DNA of 63,839 bases, taken from positions 1-63,839 of the forward strand of contig CAIXFN010000092.1 of assembly GCA_903918755.1 (NCBI GenBank), written 5' to 3'. Position numbers and translations under genes: made by a program. Numbering within the stretch: the stretch's first letter is position 1; the number at the start of each line of letters is the position of its first letter. This document shows, piece by piece, positions 31,810-41,235 of this stretch. Origin of the DNA: an uncultured Pedosphaera sp. (GTDB lineage Bacteria; Verrucomicrobiota; Verrucomicrobiia; Limisphaerales; Pedosphaeraceae). Under the pieces are notes generated by a model. The model made no database searches, was not told the origin of the DNA, and was given only the letters and a program-made list of their open reading frames with translations.

Positions 31810-33744
31810 TTATTGCTCTGCCACCGGCAACACGATGGCACTGGCCGCGCGGGCACTGTGATAGACGCTCTGCGTGGCTTTGCGATACGCTTCCGGTGGG
31901 GCGTTGAAGATGTTTTCGACGTAGGTTTGGGGATTTCGGTCGTAGAGCGGGAAGAGCGAGGACTGCACCTGCACCATGATTTTGTGCCCGGGCAGGAAGA
32001 CGTGGTTCACGTGGGGGAGGCCCCAGCGGTATTCCTCGATTTTGCCGGGAGTCAGGGCTTTCGGGCGGTCAAAGCCATGCACATAACGACCGCGGAAAAT
32101 CTCGATACCGATCGGAATTTCCATGCCGGTCATTTCCGTCGCCGGGGCGCCCTGGCCCACGCCTTCCGACACGGTGTCGGGGTACACATCGATTAATTTT
32201 ACCACCCAATCGCTGTCGCTGCCGGAGGTCGCCGCGAATAAGTCCACCAAGGGTTGGCCCATGAGATGAATCGGTTTATCGAGCGCCGAAGTGGCATACA
32301 CTAGCACATCCGGACGGTCGGAGACGAAGCGCTGATCGTGGACCAGCCAGGGTTTCCATTGATCCGACGCCCCCATGTCGATGGGGCGGGGGATGAAGGG
32401 GACCGGCTTGGCCGGATCGGAGAGGTAGTCATCGTGATCGCCGGCATCCGCGCTGGGCGGTTGAAAGGACAAGCCCATCCGGTCATGCAGATAGAGCCGC
32501 ACCGGTTTGCCAACAGGCCAGTGGCCGGACTCCTGCCAATGATTGGCGCCCGTGGCGTAGGTCAGGACGGTCGGGGTGTGCGGGTCCGGCGCGTCCTTGA
32601 GGTAATGATCGAAGAAGGGTTTCAGGTATTTCGATCGGAATTCCGCCGCGGTGTCGCCGGTGAAAATCAAATTGCCCAGATTGTAGCCATAGTGGTTGAC
32701 GCCGGAATGCCGCCACGGCCCGATCACCAGCGACACCAGATTGTTCGTGTCCCTGGGTTTGATCGCCTGGTAAACCGCGGGCGCGCCGTAGGAATCCTCC
32801 TGGTCCCACTGGCCGACCACGAGCATTGTGGGCACCGTCACGGGGCGCGCCGCGAGCCATATGTCCACCGCCTGCAAAGACCAGAATTCCGTGTAGGCGG
32901 GGTTTTGCATCACTTTTTGCAGGAAGGGATACTGGTCGAACCCCCAGTGGCGGATGAAATCGCCGGTCGAGCCGGCGGCCAGAAAGCGACTGTATTCGTC
33001 ACCGGCACCCAGCGCCATCCCGCCGCCTTCCGCCTTGCCCGTGCTTTGGCCCACGGTGTACGCGATATTCGGATTCCGAAAAGCGCCGTTATGAAACCAG
33101 TCGTCGCCCATCCAGCCATCTACCATCGGGCTCTGGGGCGCGGCGGCCTTGAGGGCGGGGTGCGGGTCAATCAGGGCCATCAGGGAGGTGAAGCCCAGGT
33201 AGGAGGAGCCCACGATACCCACCTTGGCATTGCCCTCCGGGACGTTTTTCACGAGCCAATCGATGGTGTCGTAGGCGTCAGTAGACTCGTCCACGGTGGA
33301 CGAATTCAACGGGCCGCGGATGGGGCGGTTCATGACGAACTCGCCCTCGGAATTGTGCAAGCCGCGGATGTCCTGGTAAACGCGGACATAGTGATCCTCC
33401 GCGAATTCCGCGTCCATGATCTGCAGGACCTCGGTGATCTTCTGGCTGGCGGTCCGAGAGGTGTTGCCCTTGGCGTTATACGGCGTGCGGCTGAGCAGGA
33501 TGGGGGCATTCGTGGTGCCTTTCTTCATCACCAGCACCGTGTATAATTTCACGCCGTCCCGCATCGGAATCATGACCTCGCGTTTGATAAAGTCTGCTTC
33601 GGGCCGGATTTTCTCATAGGAAGGCACAGTGTCCACGGTCATGGGGGTCACGCGGCCGGGCGCGGGATTGGTTTGGGCGGTAACCGGGGAGACGGTGGTT
33701 GCAGCCAAAGAGGCCAACAAGCCGAGCGAAAATGCAGTTTTCAT
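31810..33744 (-). CDS. secreted CocE/NonD-type hydrolase
   Basis: A 644-residue alpha/beta hydrolase of the CocE/alpha-amino-acid ester hydrolase group, exported by MKTAFSLGLLASLAATTVSPVTA. The nucleophile is in VGIVGSSYLGF. The Asp and His are probably in VVGQWDQEDSY and GPWRHSGVNHYG, matching the family. The C-terminal jelly-roll (X-Pro dipeptidyl-peptidase C-terminal domain) covers about 400-640. Substrates may be beta-lactam-like amides or peptidic esters; not predictable here. Single gene. Confidence 0.88.
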   Translation of the reverse strand: MKTAFSLGLLASLAATTVSPVTAQTNPAPGRVTPMTVDTVPSYEKIRPEADFIKREVMIPMRDGVKLYTVLVMKKGTTNAPILLSRTPYNAKGNTSRTASQKITEVLQIMDAEFAEDHYVRVYQDIRGLHNSEGEFVMNRPIRGPLNSSTVDESTDAYDTIDWLVKNVPEGNAKVGIVGSSYLGFTSLMALIDPHPALKAAAPQSPMVDGWMGDDWFHNGAFRNPNIAYTVGQSTGKAEGGGMALGAGDEYSRFLAAGSTGDFIRHWGFDQYPFLQKVMQNPAYTEFWSLQAVDIWLAARPVTVPTMLVVGQWDQEDSYGAPAVYQAIKPRDTNNLVSLVIGPWRHSGVNHYGYNLGNLIFTGDTAAEFRSKYLKPFFDHYLKDAPDPHTPTVLTYATGANHWQESGHWPVGKPVRLYLHDRMGLSFQPPSADAGDHDDYLSDPAKPVPFIPRPIDMGASDQWKPWLVHDQRFVSDRPDVLVYATSALDKPIHLMGQPLVDLFAATSGSDSDWVVKLIDVYPDTVSEGVGQGAPATEMTGMEIPIGIEIFRGRYVHGFDRPKALTPGKIEEYRWGLPHVNHVFLPGHKIMVQVQSSLFPLYDRNPQTYVENIFNAPPEAYRKATQSVYHSARAASAIVLPVAEQ

Positions 33745-34038
33745 GGTTGAAAGGAATGCCGGAACGACGCGGGCTGATCAGAATTCGCATGGTCCCAACC
33801 GCCCGTTGCCTGCCCAAGACCATGGGAGAAACCAGCCCGTCGCCGTCATTGGGGCTTTCGTATACCGGAGTCCCGCTCGGTTCGCAATCCTCAGCTTCCG
33901 AATTTGCTGGGCGATGTGGGTAACGTCCCGATAAAGGAACATTCTAATTTGGTTTGGCGTCAGGATGCCTTTGAGAACGCATCTGGTTGGGTTGGGGAAT
34001 GATCCACATAAACAATATCAAGAACTGATCCCTTGTGA

Positions 34039-34875
34039 CTAAAATCCGCCTGTGGGGCTGCCGGGTACGCAGTATAGGAGGCCGGGATGGTTGGACGCCT
34101 CCTGGTCGAACTGCAAGAGGGAGATCCATTGTACCCGGGCGTCAAATCCCAGGATGCCGGCGCCTTTGCCGTGGCGGTTGCCGATGCCTTCCGTGTCGTT
34201 GGGGATCTGGCTGGCATCGAGGCCGCCGTTGTAGCCGAAATAGATGCCGAAATTGATTACTTTGGGTTCCCATTGCACGTAGGCGGCCGGGTTGAAATCC
34301 GTGAGGCGGAATTTGTGTCCTTTGGTCTGGTAATCGCCGGTGTAGTCCCCGAAACCGCACACGGCGCCGTTCATGATATAACTCGAAACCCGCTGGATGC
34401 GGCGCACAAAATCAGGATTGGTTTTGCGGTCCAGTGGGCAGTAATAGACGTCCCGGTTGCGGATGTAAGGGTAGTAAAGTCCCTGCTCGATGTAGGTGAA
34501 ATCGTTAGTGTTTTCCTGTAACGTGCCGCCAACCAGGACAAAAGGATCCGGCGCGCCGCCATTCTTGGGTAAGTAGAGCCAACTGGGGCCAAAGGAATTG
34601 TGCCATTGGCACCACGGCATCCAGTCGTGGTTGTCCTGGGCGTACATCTGCATGGCCAGGCCCAGTTGCCGGAGGTTGTTGATGCAGGCGGTGCGTTGCG
34701 CGCTGGCCTTGGCCTTGGCGAGGGTGGGGAGCAAGAGGGCGGCCAGGATGGCGATGATGGCGATCACCACCAGCAATTCGATGAGCGTGAACGCCGAGGC
34801 GCGGACGCGCCGACAACGCCCCGGACCTCCGGCCCGCGGAGGGGAAGACGCGCTTTTGCAATGGTTGTTGTTCAT
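34039..34875 (-). CDS. prepilin-type N-terminal cleavage/methylation protein
   Basis: Type II-like prepilin of 278 residues, common in Planctomycetota/Verrucomicrobiota. After a basic leader, [16 protein letters not shown] is the prepilin cleavage and membrane helix, followed by [19 protein letters not shown]; the rest is a Tyr/Asn-rich surface domain of the DUF1559-like type. It probably assembles as a pseudopilus or outer surface protein by the type II/IV system. The ATG chosen gives [11 protein letters not shown]; an upstream Met is possible. Confidence 0.88.
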   Translation of the reverse strand: MNNNHCKSASSPPRAGGPGRCRRVRASAFTLIELLVVIAIIAILAALLLPTLAKAKASAQRTACINNLRQLGLAMQMYAQDNHDWMPWCQWHNSFGPSWLYLPKNGGAPDPFVLVGGTLQENTNDFTYIEQGLYYPYIRNRDVYYCPLDRKTNPDFVRRIQRVSSYIMNGAVCGFGDYTGDYQTKGHKFRLTDFNPAAYVQWEPKVINFGIYFGYNGGLDASQIPNDTEGIGNRHGKGAGILGFDARVQWISLLQFDQEASNHPGLLYCVPGSPTGGF

Positions 34876-35041
34876 CGGTACTTTCGCGCTCGCGCCCATT
34901 CCGGCCGGGTCACCAACCCGTCGGCCCCATTTAGGTGTAGCCTGCCCCAGATGGGTGACCGTCTAGAGCTGATCGGCTGATCATAATCCAGGCCCTCCAA
35001 TCGACAAGCAACGAATCGGGGCCGGTTGGGTGACAATTCCT

Positions 35042-35060
35042 GCTCGCAATGGGTGCGAGC
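35042..35060. repeat. perfect hairpin upstream of the GDPD gene
   Basis: GCTCGCA-ATGGG-TGCGAGC, a 7-bp perfect stem about 37 bp before the GDPD start codon. It could be a regulator site or an mRNA leader structure. Confidence 0.45.
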
Positions 35061-35096
35061 TTGCGTTCCCGGGTAGGGAAGGGTAGTTGTGCGTTT

Positions 35097-36644
35097 ATGC
35101 ATGCTATTCGCCTTTGGGTCCTACAGTTTTGCGTAGTGGTGCTGGCCGCCGCAGGCAGTCGGGCAGCCCCCGGGTCGTTCTTCGCCCCCGTGCAGCCGGT
35201 TCGTCCTTTTCAGTTTATGGCGCATCGGGGGGAATCCCATCGTGCGCCGGAGAACGGGCGGGCCGCCTTGCAGGGTTGCATCGAGGACGTTTTGGAATGG
35301 GCGGAGGTGGATGTACGCCGGACCCGGGATGGCCGGCATATTTTGTCGCATGCGGACTCGGTCGTGGCCGGCTCGAATGGGGTCTGGCGGATCGCCGAGC
35401 ACACTTTCGAGGAATTGGAGACGGTGGATATTGGGACGCCGTTTGCCGCGCGTTTCCGTCAGGAGCGATTGTTGTCCCTGGAGGAAGCCTTCAGCCTGGC
35501 CAAGGGCCGTTTGAACTTGTGCCTGGATTGCAAGGCCGTCGATCCGGCGCAGTTGGCCCGGGAAATCCTGGCGGCGGGGATGGAGTCGCAAGTGGTGGTT
35601 TACGACAATCTGGCGGGTGTCCGGGCGGTGGGGGCGGCGGGTCAGGGGCGCATTCCGCTGATGACCAAGTGGCATGCAGCGCTGGGCCCGGTGGAATGGG
35701 CCGTGACCAATGGTTTAAGTGCCGTGGAGATTGACGCCCTGGAAATCACGCCGGCCATTTGCGCGGCCTTCCACCAGGCCGGGATCAAAGTGGAAGCGAA
35801 AGTGCTCGGAGAATGGGATCGCGCGCCTTTTTGGGACCAGGCCGTCAGCGGCGGGGCGGATTGGTTGCAAACGGATTTGCCGGAAGAACTGATGGCGCAC
35901 ACGCTTTGGCAGCGGATCAAGACGCGGCCGGTGCAGTTCTCGCTGCATCGGGGGGCAAACCGGTATACCCCGGAGAATACCCTGCCGGGTTTCGACAAGG
36001 CGATCCGTATGGGTGCGGATTACATCGAGTTCGATGTGCGGACGACCAGCGACGGCAAATTGTTCCTGTTACATGATGGCAAGCTGGATGGGCGGACCAC
36101 CGGCACCGGCCAGATTGCGGAAGTCCCATCCAACGTCGTGGCGACGTTGAGCGCCGGGGAGAAGTTTAGTCGCGAATACACCAAAATTCCCCTGCCGACG
36201 CTTGATGAGTTCCTGGGTGATGTGGCTGGGAAGGTGGGGCTTTATTTTGACGCCAAGGCCATCGATCCCAAGACCCTGGCGGCGGCCCTCGACAAGTATG
36301 GTGTGCTGGAACGCACAGTGGTTTACGGCAGCCCTTCGTTTCTCGCCCGGGTCAAGGAGGCGAATCCAAAAATCAAACTGCTGCCGCCCCTGTATTCGCC
36401 GGCGGCAATCGAAGCCATGGCCCGGGAATTGCAACCTTATGCGTTCGACACGGAGTGGAATCTGCTTTCCCCGGAGCTCATTGCCAAGTGCCATGGGCTG
36501 GGGATCAAGGTCTTTTCGGATGCGCTGGGTGACCACGAGAAGATCGAGGAATACCAGAAAGTCATGGATTGGGGCATCGACCTCATCCAAACCGACCATC
36601 CACTCCGATTGTTTCGTGCGATCGAACTCCGGCAGGGGCGTTAG
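35097..36644 (+). CDS. secreted tandem glycerophosphodiester phosphodiesterase
   Basis: A 515-residue protein with signal peptide (LWVLQFCVVVLAAAGSRAAP) and two GDPD domains. Domain 2 (about 285-510) has an intact active site: HRGANRYTPENTLPGF, IEFDVRTTSDG and LLHDGKL. Domain 1 (about 40-275) keeps HRGESHRAPENG and AEVDVRRTRDG, but the usual His-Asp reads SHADS, so it may be weak or regulatory. It would release glycerol-3-phosphate from glycerophosphodiesters in the periplasm. Single gene, convergent with DUF488. Confidence 0.85.
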   Translation: MHAIRLWVLQFCVVVLAAAGSRAAPGSFFAPVQPVRPFQFMAHRGESHRAPENGRAALQGCIEDVLEWAEVDVRRTRDGRHILSHADSVVAGSNGVWRIAEHTFEELETVDIGTPFAARFRQERLLSLEEAFSLAKGRLNLCLDCKAVDPAQLAREILAAGMESQVVVYDNLAGVRAVGAAGQGRIPLMTKWHAALGPVEWAVTNGLSAVEIDALEITPAICAAFHQAGIKVEAKVLGEWDRAPFWDQAVSGGADWLQTDLPEELMAHTLWQRIKTRPVQFSLHRGANRYTPENTLPGFDKAIRMGADYIEFDVRTTSDGKLFLLHDGKLDGRTTGTGQIAEVPSNVVATLSAGEKFSREYTKIPLPTLDEFLGDVAGKVGLYFDAKAIDPKTLAAALDKYGVLERTVVYGSPSFLARVKEANPKIKLLPPLYSPAAIEAMARELQPYAFDTEWNLLSPELIAKCHGLGIKVFSDALGDHEKIEEYQKVMDWGIDLIQTDHPLRLFRAIELRQGR

Positions 36645-36659
36645 TCCCCTTTGCGGGTC

Positions 36660-37052
36660 TCAAATTTTGCCCTGCAGAACCTTCTGCAGCAGGTGCCGGT
36701 GGCAGTGGGGTTCCGTTTCGCCGCAATGACACAAAAGGGTGAGCGTTTCACGACGGCCCAACTCCTGGAGTAGGCGCAGGGTGAATTTCTGCCCGTGATT
36801 TTTGATGGTGATATTCCGCGTGTCGATGCCGCCATCCTCGTACAACTCCTGGCGGTAGCGGCGGCTGAATTCCGCCCACGTTATTTCCCCAGCGAGGATC
36901 GCGCGCAGCAGTTCCTCGCTGGGGCCGAGATTCGCCATCCACACGTGGTAGAGCGATGGGGAGAGGCCGCGTCCACGGAACCGGGTGGCCAGGATTCGCA
37001 AACCATCCTGGGTCGGCTCGATGGGACTGTAAACTGATTTGGTGAGGATCAT
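36660..37052 (-). CDS. DUF488 family protein
   Basis: A 130-residue DUF488 protein. Conserved features include the C-terminal LTLLCHCGETEPHCHRHLLQ, with its Cys and His residues. Function unproven in most members; some are linked to stress or TA-like roles. It is 8 bp after the sugar ABC permease gene on the same strand and may be transcribed with it. Confidence 0.8.
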   Translation of the reverse strand: MILTKSVYSPIEPTQDGLRILATRFRGRGLSPSLYHVWMANLGPSEELLRAILAGEITWAEFSRRYRQELYEDGGIDTRNITIKNHGQKFTLRLLQELGRRETLTLLCHCGETEPHCHRHLLQKVLQGKI

Positions 37053-37060
37053 AGCGATGG

Positions 37061-38395
37061 TTATTGGCGGCGGGTGGCGGTGCGAACCTGCCGAAATTTG
37101 TCCAGCCCCACGGCCCCGAGAATGACCAGACCGAGAACGACTTTCTGGGTGTAACTTTCCACGTTGGTCAGGTTCATGCCGTTTTGGATCACGGCGATGG
37201 TGAAAGCGCCGGTCAAAGTACCCAGCATGCGACCTTCACCACCCGCCAGGCTGGTGCCGCCCACGACCACTGCGGCAATCACGTAAAGTTCGTACATGTT
37301 GCCATAAGTGGGGGAACCGCTTTTGAGTTGGGAGGCCATGATCACACCCCCCAGCCCGGCCAGCAACCCGCTCGCGACATAGGCCAGCAGGATCACCCGC
37401 TGGATGGGCACGCCGGAAAGTCGGGCGGCCTCGCGGTTGCCGCCGACAGCGTAGAGTTGGCGGCCGGTAACGAAGCGGGTCATGAGCACGTGGGCCAGGG
37501 CGTACAAGAGGACCATCAACACGACGGCGTTGGGCAGGTGCAGGAAATCCGCGCCGCGTCCGAGCCAGATGAAGGAGTCCGGGATTTGGTAGATGGACTG
37601 TCCCTTGGCCAGAATGTAGGCGACGCCGCTGGCGACGAGCATCATGGCCAGCGTCACTATGAAGGGGGGAATCCCGAACCGGGTGATCATGGCTCCGGAG
37701 AATCCACCGACTAATCCGCAGACCAGCACCGCCGCCGCACACGCCAGCACCAAACCGATGGCGGTAGCCTGCACGCCTCCAGCGAAATCGCGGATGAGCA
37801 GGGCGGCGAGGACAGCGGAAAGGGCGATCAGACTGCCGACGGAGAGATCAATGCCGCCGGTAATGATGACCATGGTCATGCCGATTGCCACGATGGCGAT
37901 GACCGCAATCTGATTGGCAATGTTGAGCAGGTTTTCGGACTTCAGGAAGTTGGGCCAATGATACCGCCGCGGGGTCACGAGGCTGGCGGTGCCCAGGGCG
38001 GGAAAATCCTGCTTCAGGTCGGCGAACACCAGCCAAGCCCCCGCGACTTCCGTGGCGGCGATGGCGTCCAGCTTGGCGCCGGTGGCGGCGATTTTCACCA
38101 AAGCCGCACGGGCCTCACGGGGTTCTCCTTTCACCACTGCGAGCACCCGCGCGCCGGAGGCCGTCAGGTCATGCTCCAGCTTGGTCGCGAATTCCGGGTC
38201 GCCCGGCTGGTCGCTGGCCGCGATCAGGACACCCGGGGTAAGTCCGAATTGCTGGCGGAGGGTGGCGGATATTTGTCGGGCCGCCGCTTCCCCGCGGGGG
38301 GATTGTTCACTATACGTCGCAAAGCTGAAGAACGCGCCCAGCAAAACCAAGACCAACACCATGCCGAAGTCAGAGAGAAAGCGCGCGAATTTCAT
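37061..38395 (-). CDS. sugar ABC transporter permease (RbsC-like) with inserted domain
   Basis: A 444-residue inner-membrane permease of the ribose/xylose/galactose type. After a first membrane helix (residues 10-27) there is an unusual soluble stretch of about 120 residues with alternating beta/alpha pattern (GVLIAASDQPGDPEFATKLE, LVKIAATGAKLDAIAATEVA), probably periplasmic. The standard RbsC core follows from residue 150, including MTMVIITGGIDLSVGS and the EAA-like GGNREAARLSGV. The core helices look complete. It follows aroE; an ATPase gene is not present. Confidence 0.82.
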   Translation of the reverse strand: MKFARFLSDFGMVLVLVLLGAFFSFATYSEQSPRGEAAARQISATLRQQFGLTPGVLIAASDQPGDPEFATKLEHDLTASGARVLAVVKGEPREARAALVKIAATGAKLDAIAATEVAGAWLVFADLKQDFPALGTASLVTPRRYHWPNFLKSENLLNIANQIAVIAIVAIGMTMVIITGGIDLSVGSLIALSAVLAALLIRDFAGGVQATAIGLVLACAAAVLVCGLVGGFSGAMITRFGIPPFIVTLAMMLVASGVAYILAKGQSIYQIPDSFIWLGRGADFLHLPNAVVLMVLLYALAHVLMTRFVTGRQLYAVGGNREAARLSGVPIQRVILLAYVASGLLAGLGGVIMASQLKSGSPTYGNMYELYVIAAVVVGGTSLAGGEGRMLGTLTGAFTIAVIQNGMNLTNVESYTQKVVLGLVILGAVGLDKFRQVRTATRRQ

Positions 38396-38424
38396 GCGTT
38401 CAGCCGCCGGGCCGGGCGAAGTGT

Positions 38425-39279
38425 TTAGACGCCCAACGCGGACTCCAAGGCCCGGCGCATCACCGTCACATCCGGATCGATGCCGGTCCAGTATTGCACT
38501 CCGATCACGCCCTGATTGACCAGCATGCCGAGGCCGTCGAGGGTCCGACAGCCCCGCGCGGCGGCTTCTTGCAGGAAAGCTGTGCGAACGGGACTGAAGA
38601 CCACGTCGGCCACAACCATGTGGGGTTGGAGCGAAGCGGCATCAAGCGGGAGCCGCGCCTTGGGGGCGTACAGACCGATGGAGGTGCCGTTGATGACAAT
38701 TGCAGTGTCGGCCGGAACGGTGTAATCGCCAGGCCATTGGACGAATTCCGCCTCCACTTGCAGCTTGTCGCGCAAGACGGCCACCAGTTCCCGAGCCCGG
38801 GTGGCGGACCGGTTGACGATGGTGATGCGCCGGGTGCCCGCGAGCCCCAGTTCGACGGCGATGGCCCGCGCCGCGCCGCCCGCACCGAAGAGGACGACGG
38901 ATTTTCCCCGCGGATCGATCAACTCCGCGAGGGAGCGGAGGAAGCCTTTGCCGTCGGTGTTCTCGCCGATGAGTTTCCCGTCGCGCCGAACCACGCAATT
39001 CACCGCTCCCATAACGGCGGCGGATTCGCCCAGTCCGTCGAGGTGCGAAATCACCGAGACCTTGTGCGGTAGGCTGCAATTGAACCCGCGAAAGCCCATG
39101 GCGCGCGCGCCCCGCACCGCGTCGCCCAGTTCCTTCGGGGACACCTCCATGTTCACGTAACGCCAGGGCAGGCCATGATGCGCAAAGGCGGCCTCAATCA
39201 TGGCCACGGTGGGATTACCCGCGGCGCCTTGGGAGAAGGAGCCGATGAGTTCGGGACAAAAATTAGCAGAACTGTTCAA
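38425..39279 (-). CDS. aroE: shikimate dehydrogenase
   Basis: NADP-dependent reduction of 3-dehydroshikimate in the aromatic amino acid pathway. 284 residues with NCSLPHKVSVISHL (substrate Lys), GAVNCVVRRDGKLIGENTDGKGF, the Rossmann turn VVLFGAGGAARAIAVELG and the C-terminal LDGLGMLVNQGVIG. No ATG precedes the conserved N-terminus in frame; a TTG giving LNSSANFCPELIGSF fits best, just after the lipoprotein gene stop. Placed between sugar-binding protein and permease genes, so probably co-transcribed with them. Confidence 0.88.
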   Translation of the reverse strand: MNSSANFCPELIGSFSQGAAGNPTVAMIEAAFAHHGLPWRYVNMEVSPKELGDAVRGARAMGFRGFNCSLPHKVSVISHLDGLGESAAVMGAVNCVVRRDGKLIGENTDGKGFLRSLAELIDPRGKSVVLFGAGGAARAIAVELGLAGTRRITIVNRSATRARELVAVLRDKLQVEAEFVQWPGDYTVPADTAIVINGTSIGLYAPKARLPLDAASLQPHMVVADVVFSPVRTAFLQEAAARGCRTLDGLGMLVNQGVIGVQYWTGIDPDVTVMRRALESALGV

Positions 39280-39298
39280 GAGGCAGGGAGATGATGGT

Positions 39299-40282
39299 TT
39301 ATTTGAGTTGCGGATCTTTTTGCGCGTCGGCCTGCCGGTAGAGGCTGGTAGGAATGAGCATCTGAGGCGGGAGCGACTCCCCTTTGGAATGACGGATAAT
39401 GGCTTCCACGATCTGGACGCCCATTTTTTCGGGGAATTGGATGGGGTCAGCGTAGATTTTGCCGTCCTTGATGGCCTGCTTCCCCTCGGGTTGGCCGTCA
39501 AAGCCCACGAGAATGATTTTGGTTTTCCCGGCCTTTTCCAGCGCGGCGCGGGCGCCCAGGGCGGTGGGATCGTTGATGGCGAAGATGCCGCGCAGATCGG
39601 CATGGGCCTGCAACGCGTCTTCGGCGGCCTTGTAGCCCAGGTCCTTGGCCCCGCCGCCTTCCAATTCAGTCACAATTTCGATCCTGGCCTTGGAAGTGGC
39701 GTTGTAAGCGTCGATGACCTCCCGGAAACCTTTTACCCGCAGGAGACAGGATTCCGCCTGTTTGAAATGGAGCACGGCGATCGGGCCGCCCGCTTCGCCG
39801 AGGGCCTCGATCATCGCGCGGCCGGCTTCCTTGCCGCCGCCGTAATTGTCGGTGGCCACCTGGGTGACGATTTTCACCCCCGGCTCATTGCAGGGGATGT
39901 CCACGGTGAAGACGGGGATACCGGCCGCGTTGGCCTCCTGGATCACCGGGATGATCGATTTGGAATCGCACGGGCTCAGTACGATGGCGGCGACCTTTTT
40001 GACAATAAAATCTTTGATCTGATTGCCCTGTTTCGCCACGTCTTTGTCACCGCTTACGACCAGAGTTTCGTAGCCTTGCTTAGCCGCTTCCGCTGTGATG
40101 TTGTCGCCGATGACCTTGAAAAACGGGTTGTCCAGTGTGAGCAACGAAACGCCAATCAGCCCCCGGGTTTTGGGGGCCGGAGTTGGGTTGGCGGTCGTGG
40201 TGGTGTTCGTGGCGGCGGGTTTGTCACAACCAGTCAGCAGCGCGAGGGCGCAGGTAAAAATGGCAAGCAGGGTGGCTTTCAT
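39299..40282 (-). CDS. sugar ABC transporter substrate-binding lipoprotein
   Basis: A 327-residue ribose/xylose-type periplasmic binding protein. The lipobox LLAIFTCALALLTGC gives a lipid-anchored N-terminus, followed by a Thr/Pro-rich linker and the two-lobe type I fold (GLIGVSLLTLDNPFFKVIGDN through GIFAINDPTALGARAALEKAG). It captures a monosaccharide for the RbsC-like permease. First gene of the lipoprotein-aroE-permease-DUF488 series. The ligand cannot be predicted. Confidence 0.88.
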   Translation of the reverse strand: MKATLLAIFTCALALLTGCDKPAATNTTTTANPTPAPKTRGLIGVSLLTLDNPFFKVIGDNITAEAAKQGYETLVVSGDKDVAKQGNQIKDFIVKKVAAIVLSPCDSKSIIPVIQEANAAGIPVFTVDIPCNEPGVKIVTQVATDNYGGGKEAGRAMIEALGEAGGPIAVLHFKQAESCLLRVKGFREVIDAYNATSKARIEIVTELEGGGAKDLGYKAAEDALQAHADLRGIFAINDPTALGARAALEKAGKTKIILVGFDGQPEGKQAIKDGKIYADPIQFPEKMGVQIVEAIIRHSKGESLPPQMLIPTSLYRQADAQKDPQLK

Positions 40283-40614
40283 GGCAGTTGGATACTTAGG
40301 GATGGTGGAAGGGGTGGGGGGACGGAAGTTTGGGAAATTGTGGCAATCCGGTGGGGAGCATGCGCCCGAGATCCGGGCGGCGAACCCGGGGGCGGAACGG
40401 GTCCGATCAAGTAAAATGGGCGGCGCATGGGAACAAGTTAGGACTTCGCCGGGAGGGAGGCAATAACATCCCGACCGGGGCGGCCGGTTGGTCGGAGCTT
40501 GACAGGGCGTGGCAGTTTTGGATTTGCTGGGAACGTGGCTTTTGAACACCGCGATATTATTCCGCATTTTCTTAAATCCTCCAGGGCAGTCCCGAAAAAG
40601 ATATCCGACGCGCA
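40283..40614. other. gap between lipoprotein and YkgJ genes
   Basis: About 330 bp between two divergent genes, GC-rich near the lipoprotein gene. A TTGACA at 40499 could be part of a promoter toward the YkgJ gene, but a good -10 is not seen. No gene or repeat recognised. Confidence 0.35.
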
Positions 40615-41193
40615 GTGCTGGAAAGGCAAACCACTTACGGTCGGGGTGTTGGCTTGAAAGCTGCGGGCCGTCCGAGGAAGGTCCCATTCGGGGCGGGGCC
40701 CATTGAGGCGTTATGTCCCCAGTGCGGGCTTTGCTGCAATGGCGTGTTGTTTGCGGATGTGGAACTCCGGAAGTCGGACCGCACCAGCGCCTTGGAAAAG
40801 CTCGGGTTGGCCGTGTTCAAACGGGGACGCCACCGAGTTTTTGCCCAGCCCTGCGGCTGCTTTGATGGCCGGCATTGCGCCATTTATGAGGACCGGCCAA
40901 CCCATTGCCAGGCTTTTGAGTGTGGCTTGCTGCAGCGGGTGTCTGCCGGCAAATTAACGGCGGCCGCGGCCTTAAAAACCATCGCCCAGGCCAAACGCAA
41001 AGTTGCCCGCGTGGAGTCGCTCCTGCAAAAGCTGGGCGAAGAGGACGCCTCGCCTGCACTGACGGAGCGCTACGTGGCGGCCATGTCCGCCCCGGTGGAT
41101 CTTGCCAGCAACCACGGGCCGGATCACCAGGGGCAGTTGATGCGGCAAATGGGGGAATTGATGGAATTGCTGGAGGTCAAATTTCGGACCTGA
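40615..41193 (+). CDS. YkgJ-type cysteine-cluster protein
   Basis: A 192-residue protein of the YkgJ family, thought to bind a zinc or iron-sulfur centre. The cysteines are laid out as CPQCGLCCNGVLF, then CGCFDGRHCAIYEDRPTHC and FECGLLQR. The rest is helical. No ATG is available, so GTG (LERQTTYG) is taken as start; the true start may lie nearer CPQC. Function unproven. Confidence 0.78.
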   Translation: MLERQTTYGRGVGLKAAGRPRKVPFGAGPIEALCPQCGLCCNGVLFADVELRKSDRTSALEKLGLAVFKRGRHRVFAQPCGCFDGRHCAIYEDRPTHCQAFECGLLQRVSAGKLTAAAALKTIAQAKRKVARVESLLQKLGEEDASPALTERYVAAMSAPVDLASNHGPDHQGQLMRQMGELMELLEVKFRT

Positions 41194-41235
41194 GGCGGGT
41201 GCCGCGTTCGCAGCCGCTCTGCGGAATCGTTTTGC

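Noticed and set aside
32338-33546. Plus-strand frame of about 400 codons opposite the CocE-like gene
   Set aside because: Antisense shadow of a gene with an intact catalytic triad and signal peptide.
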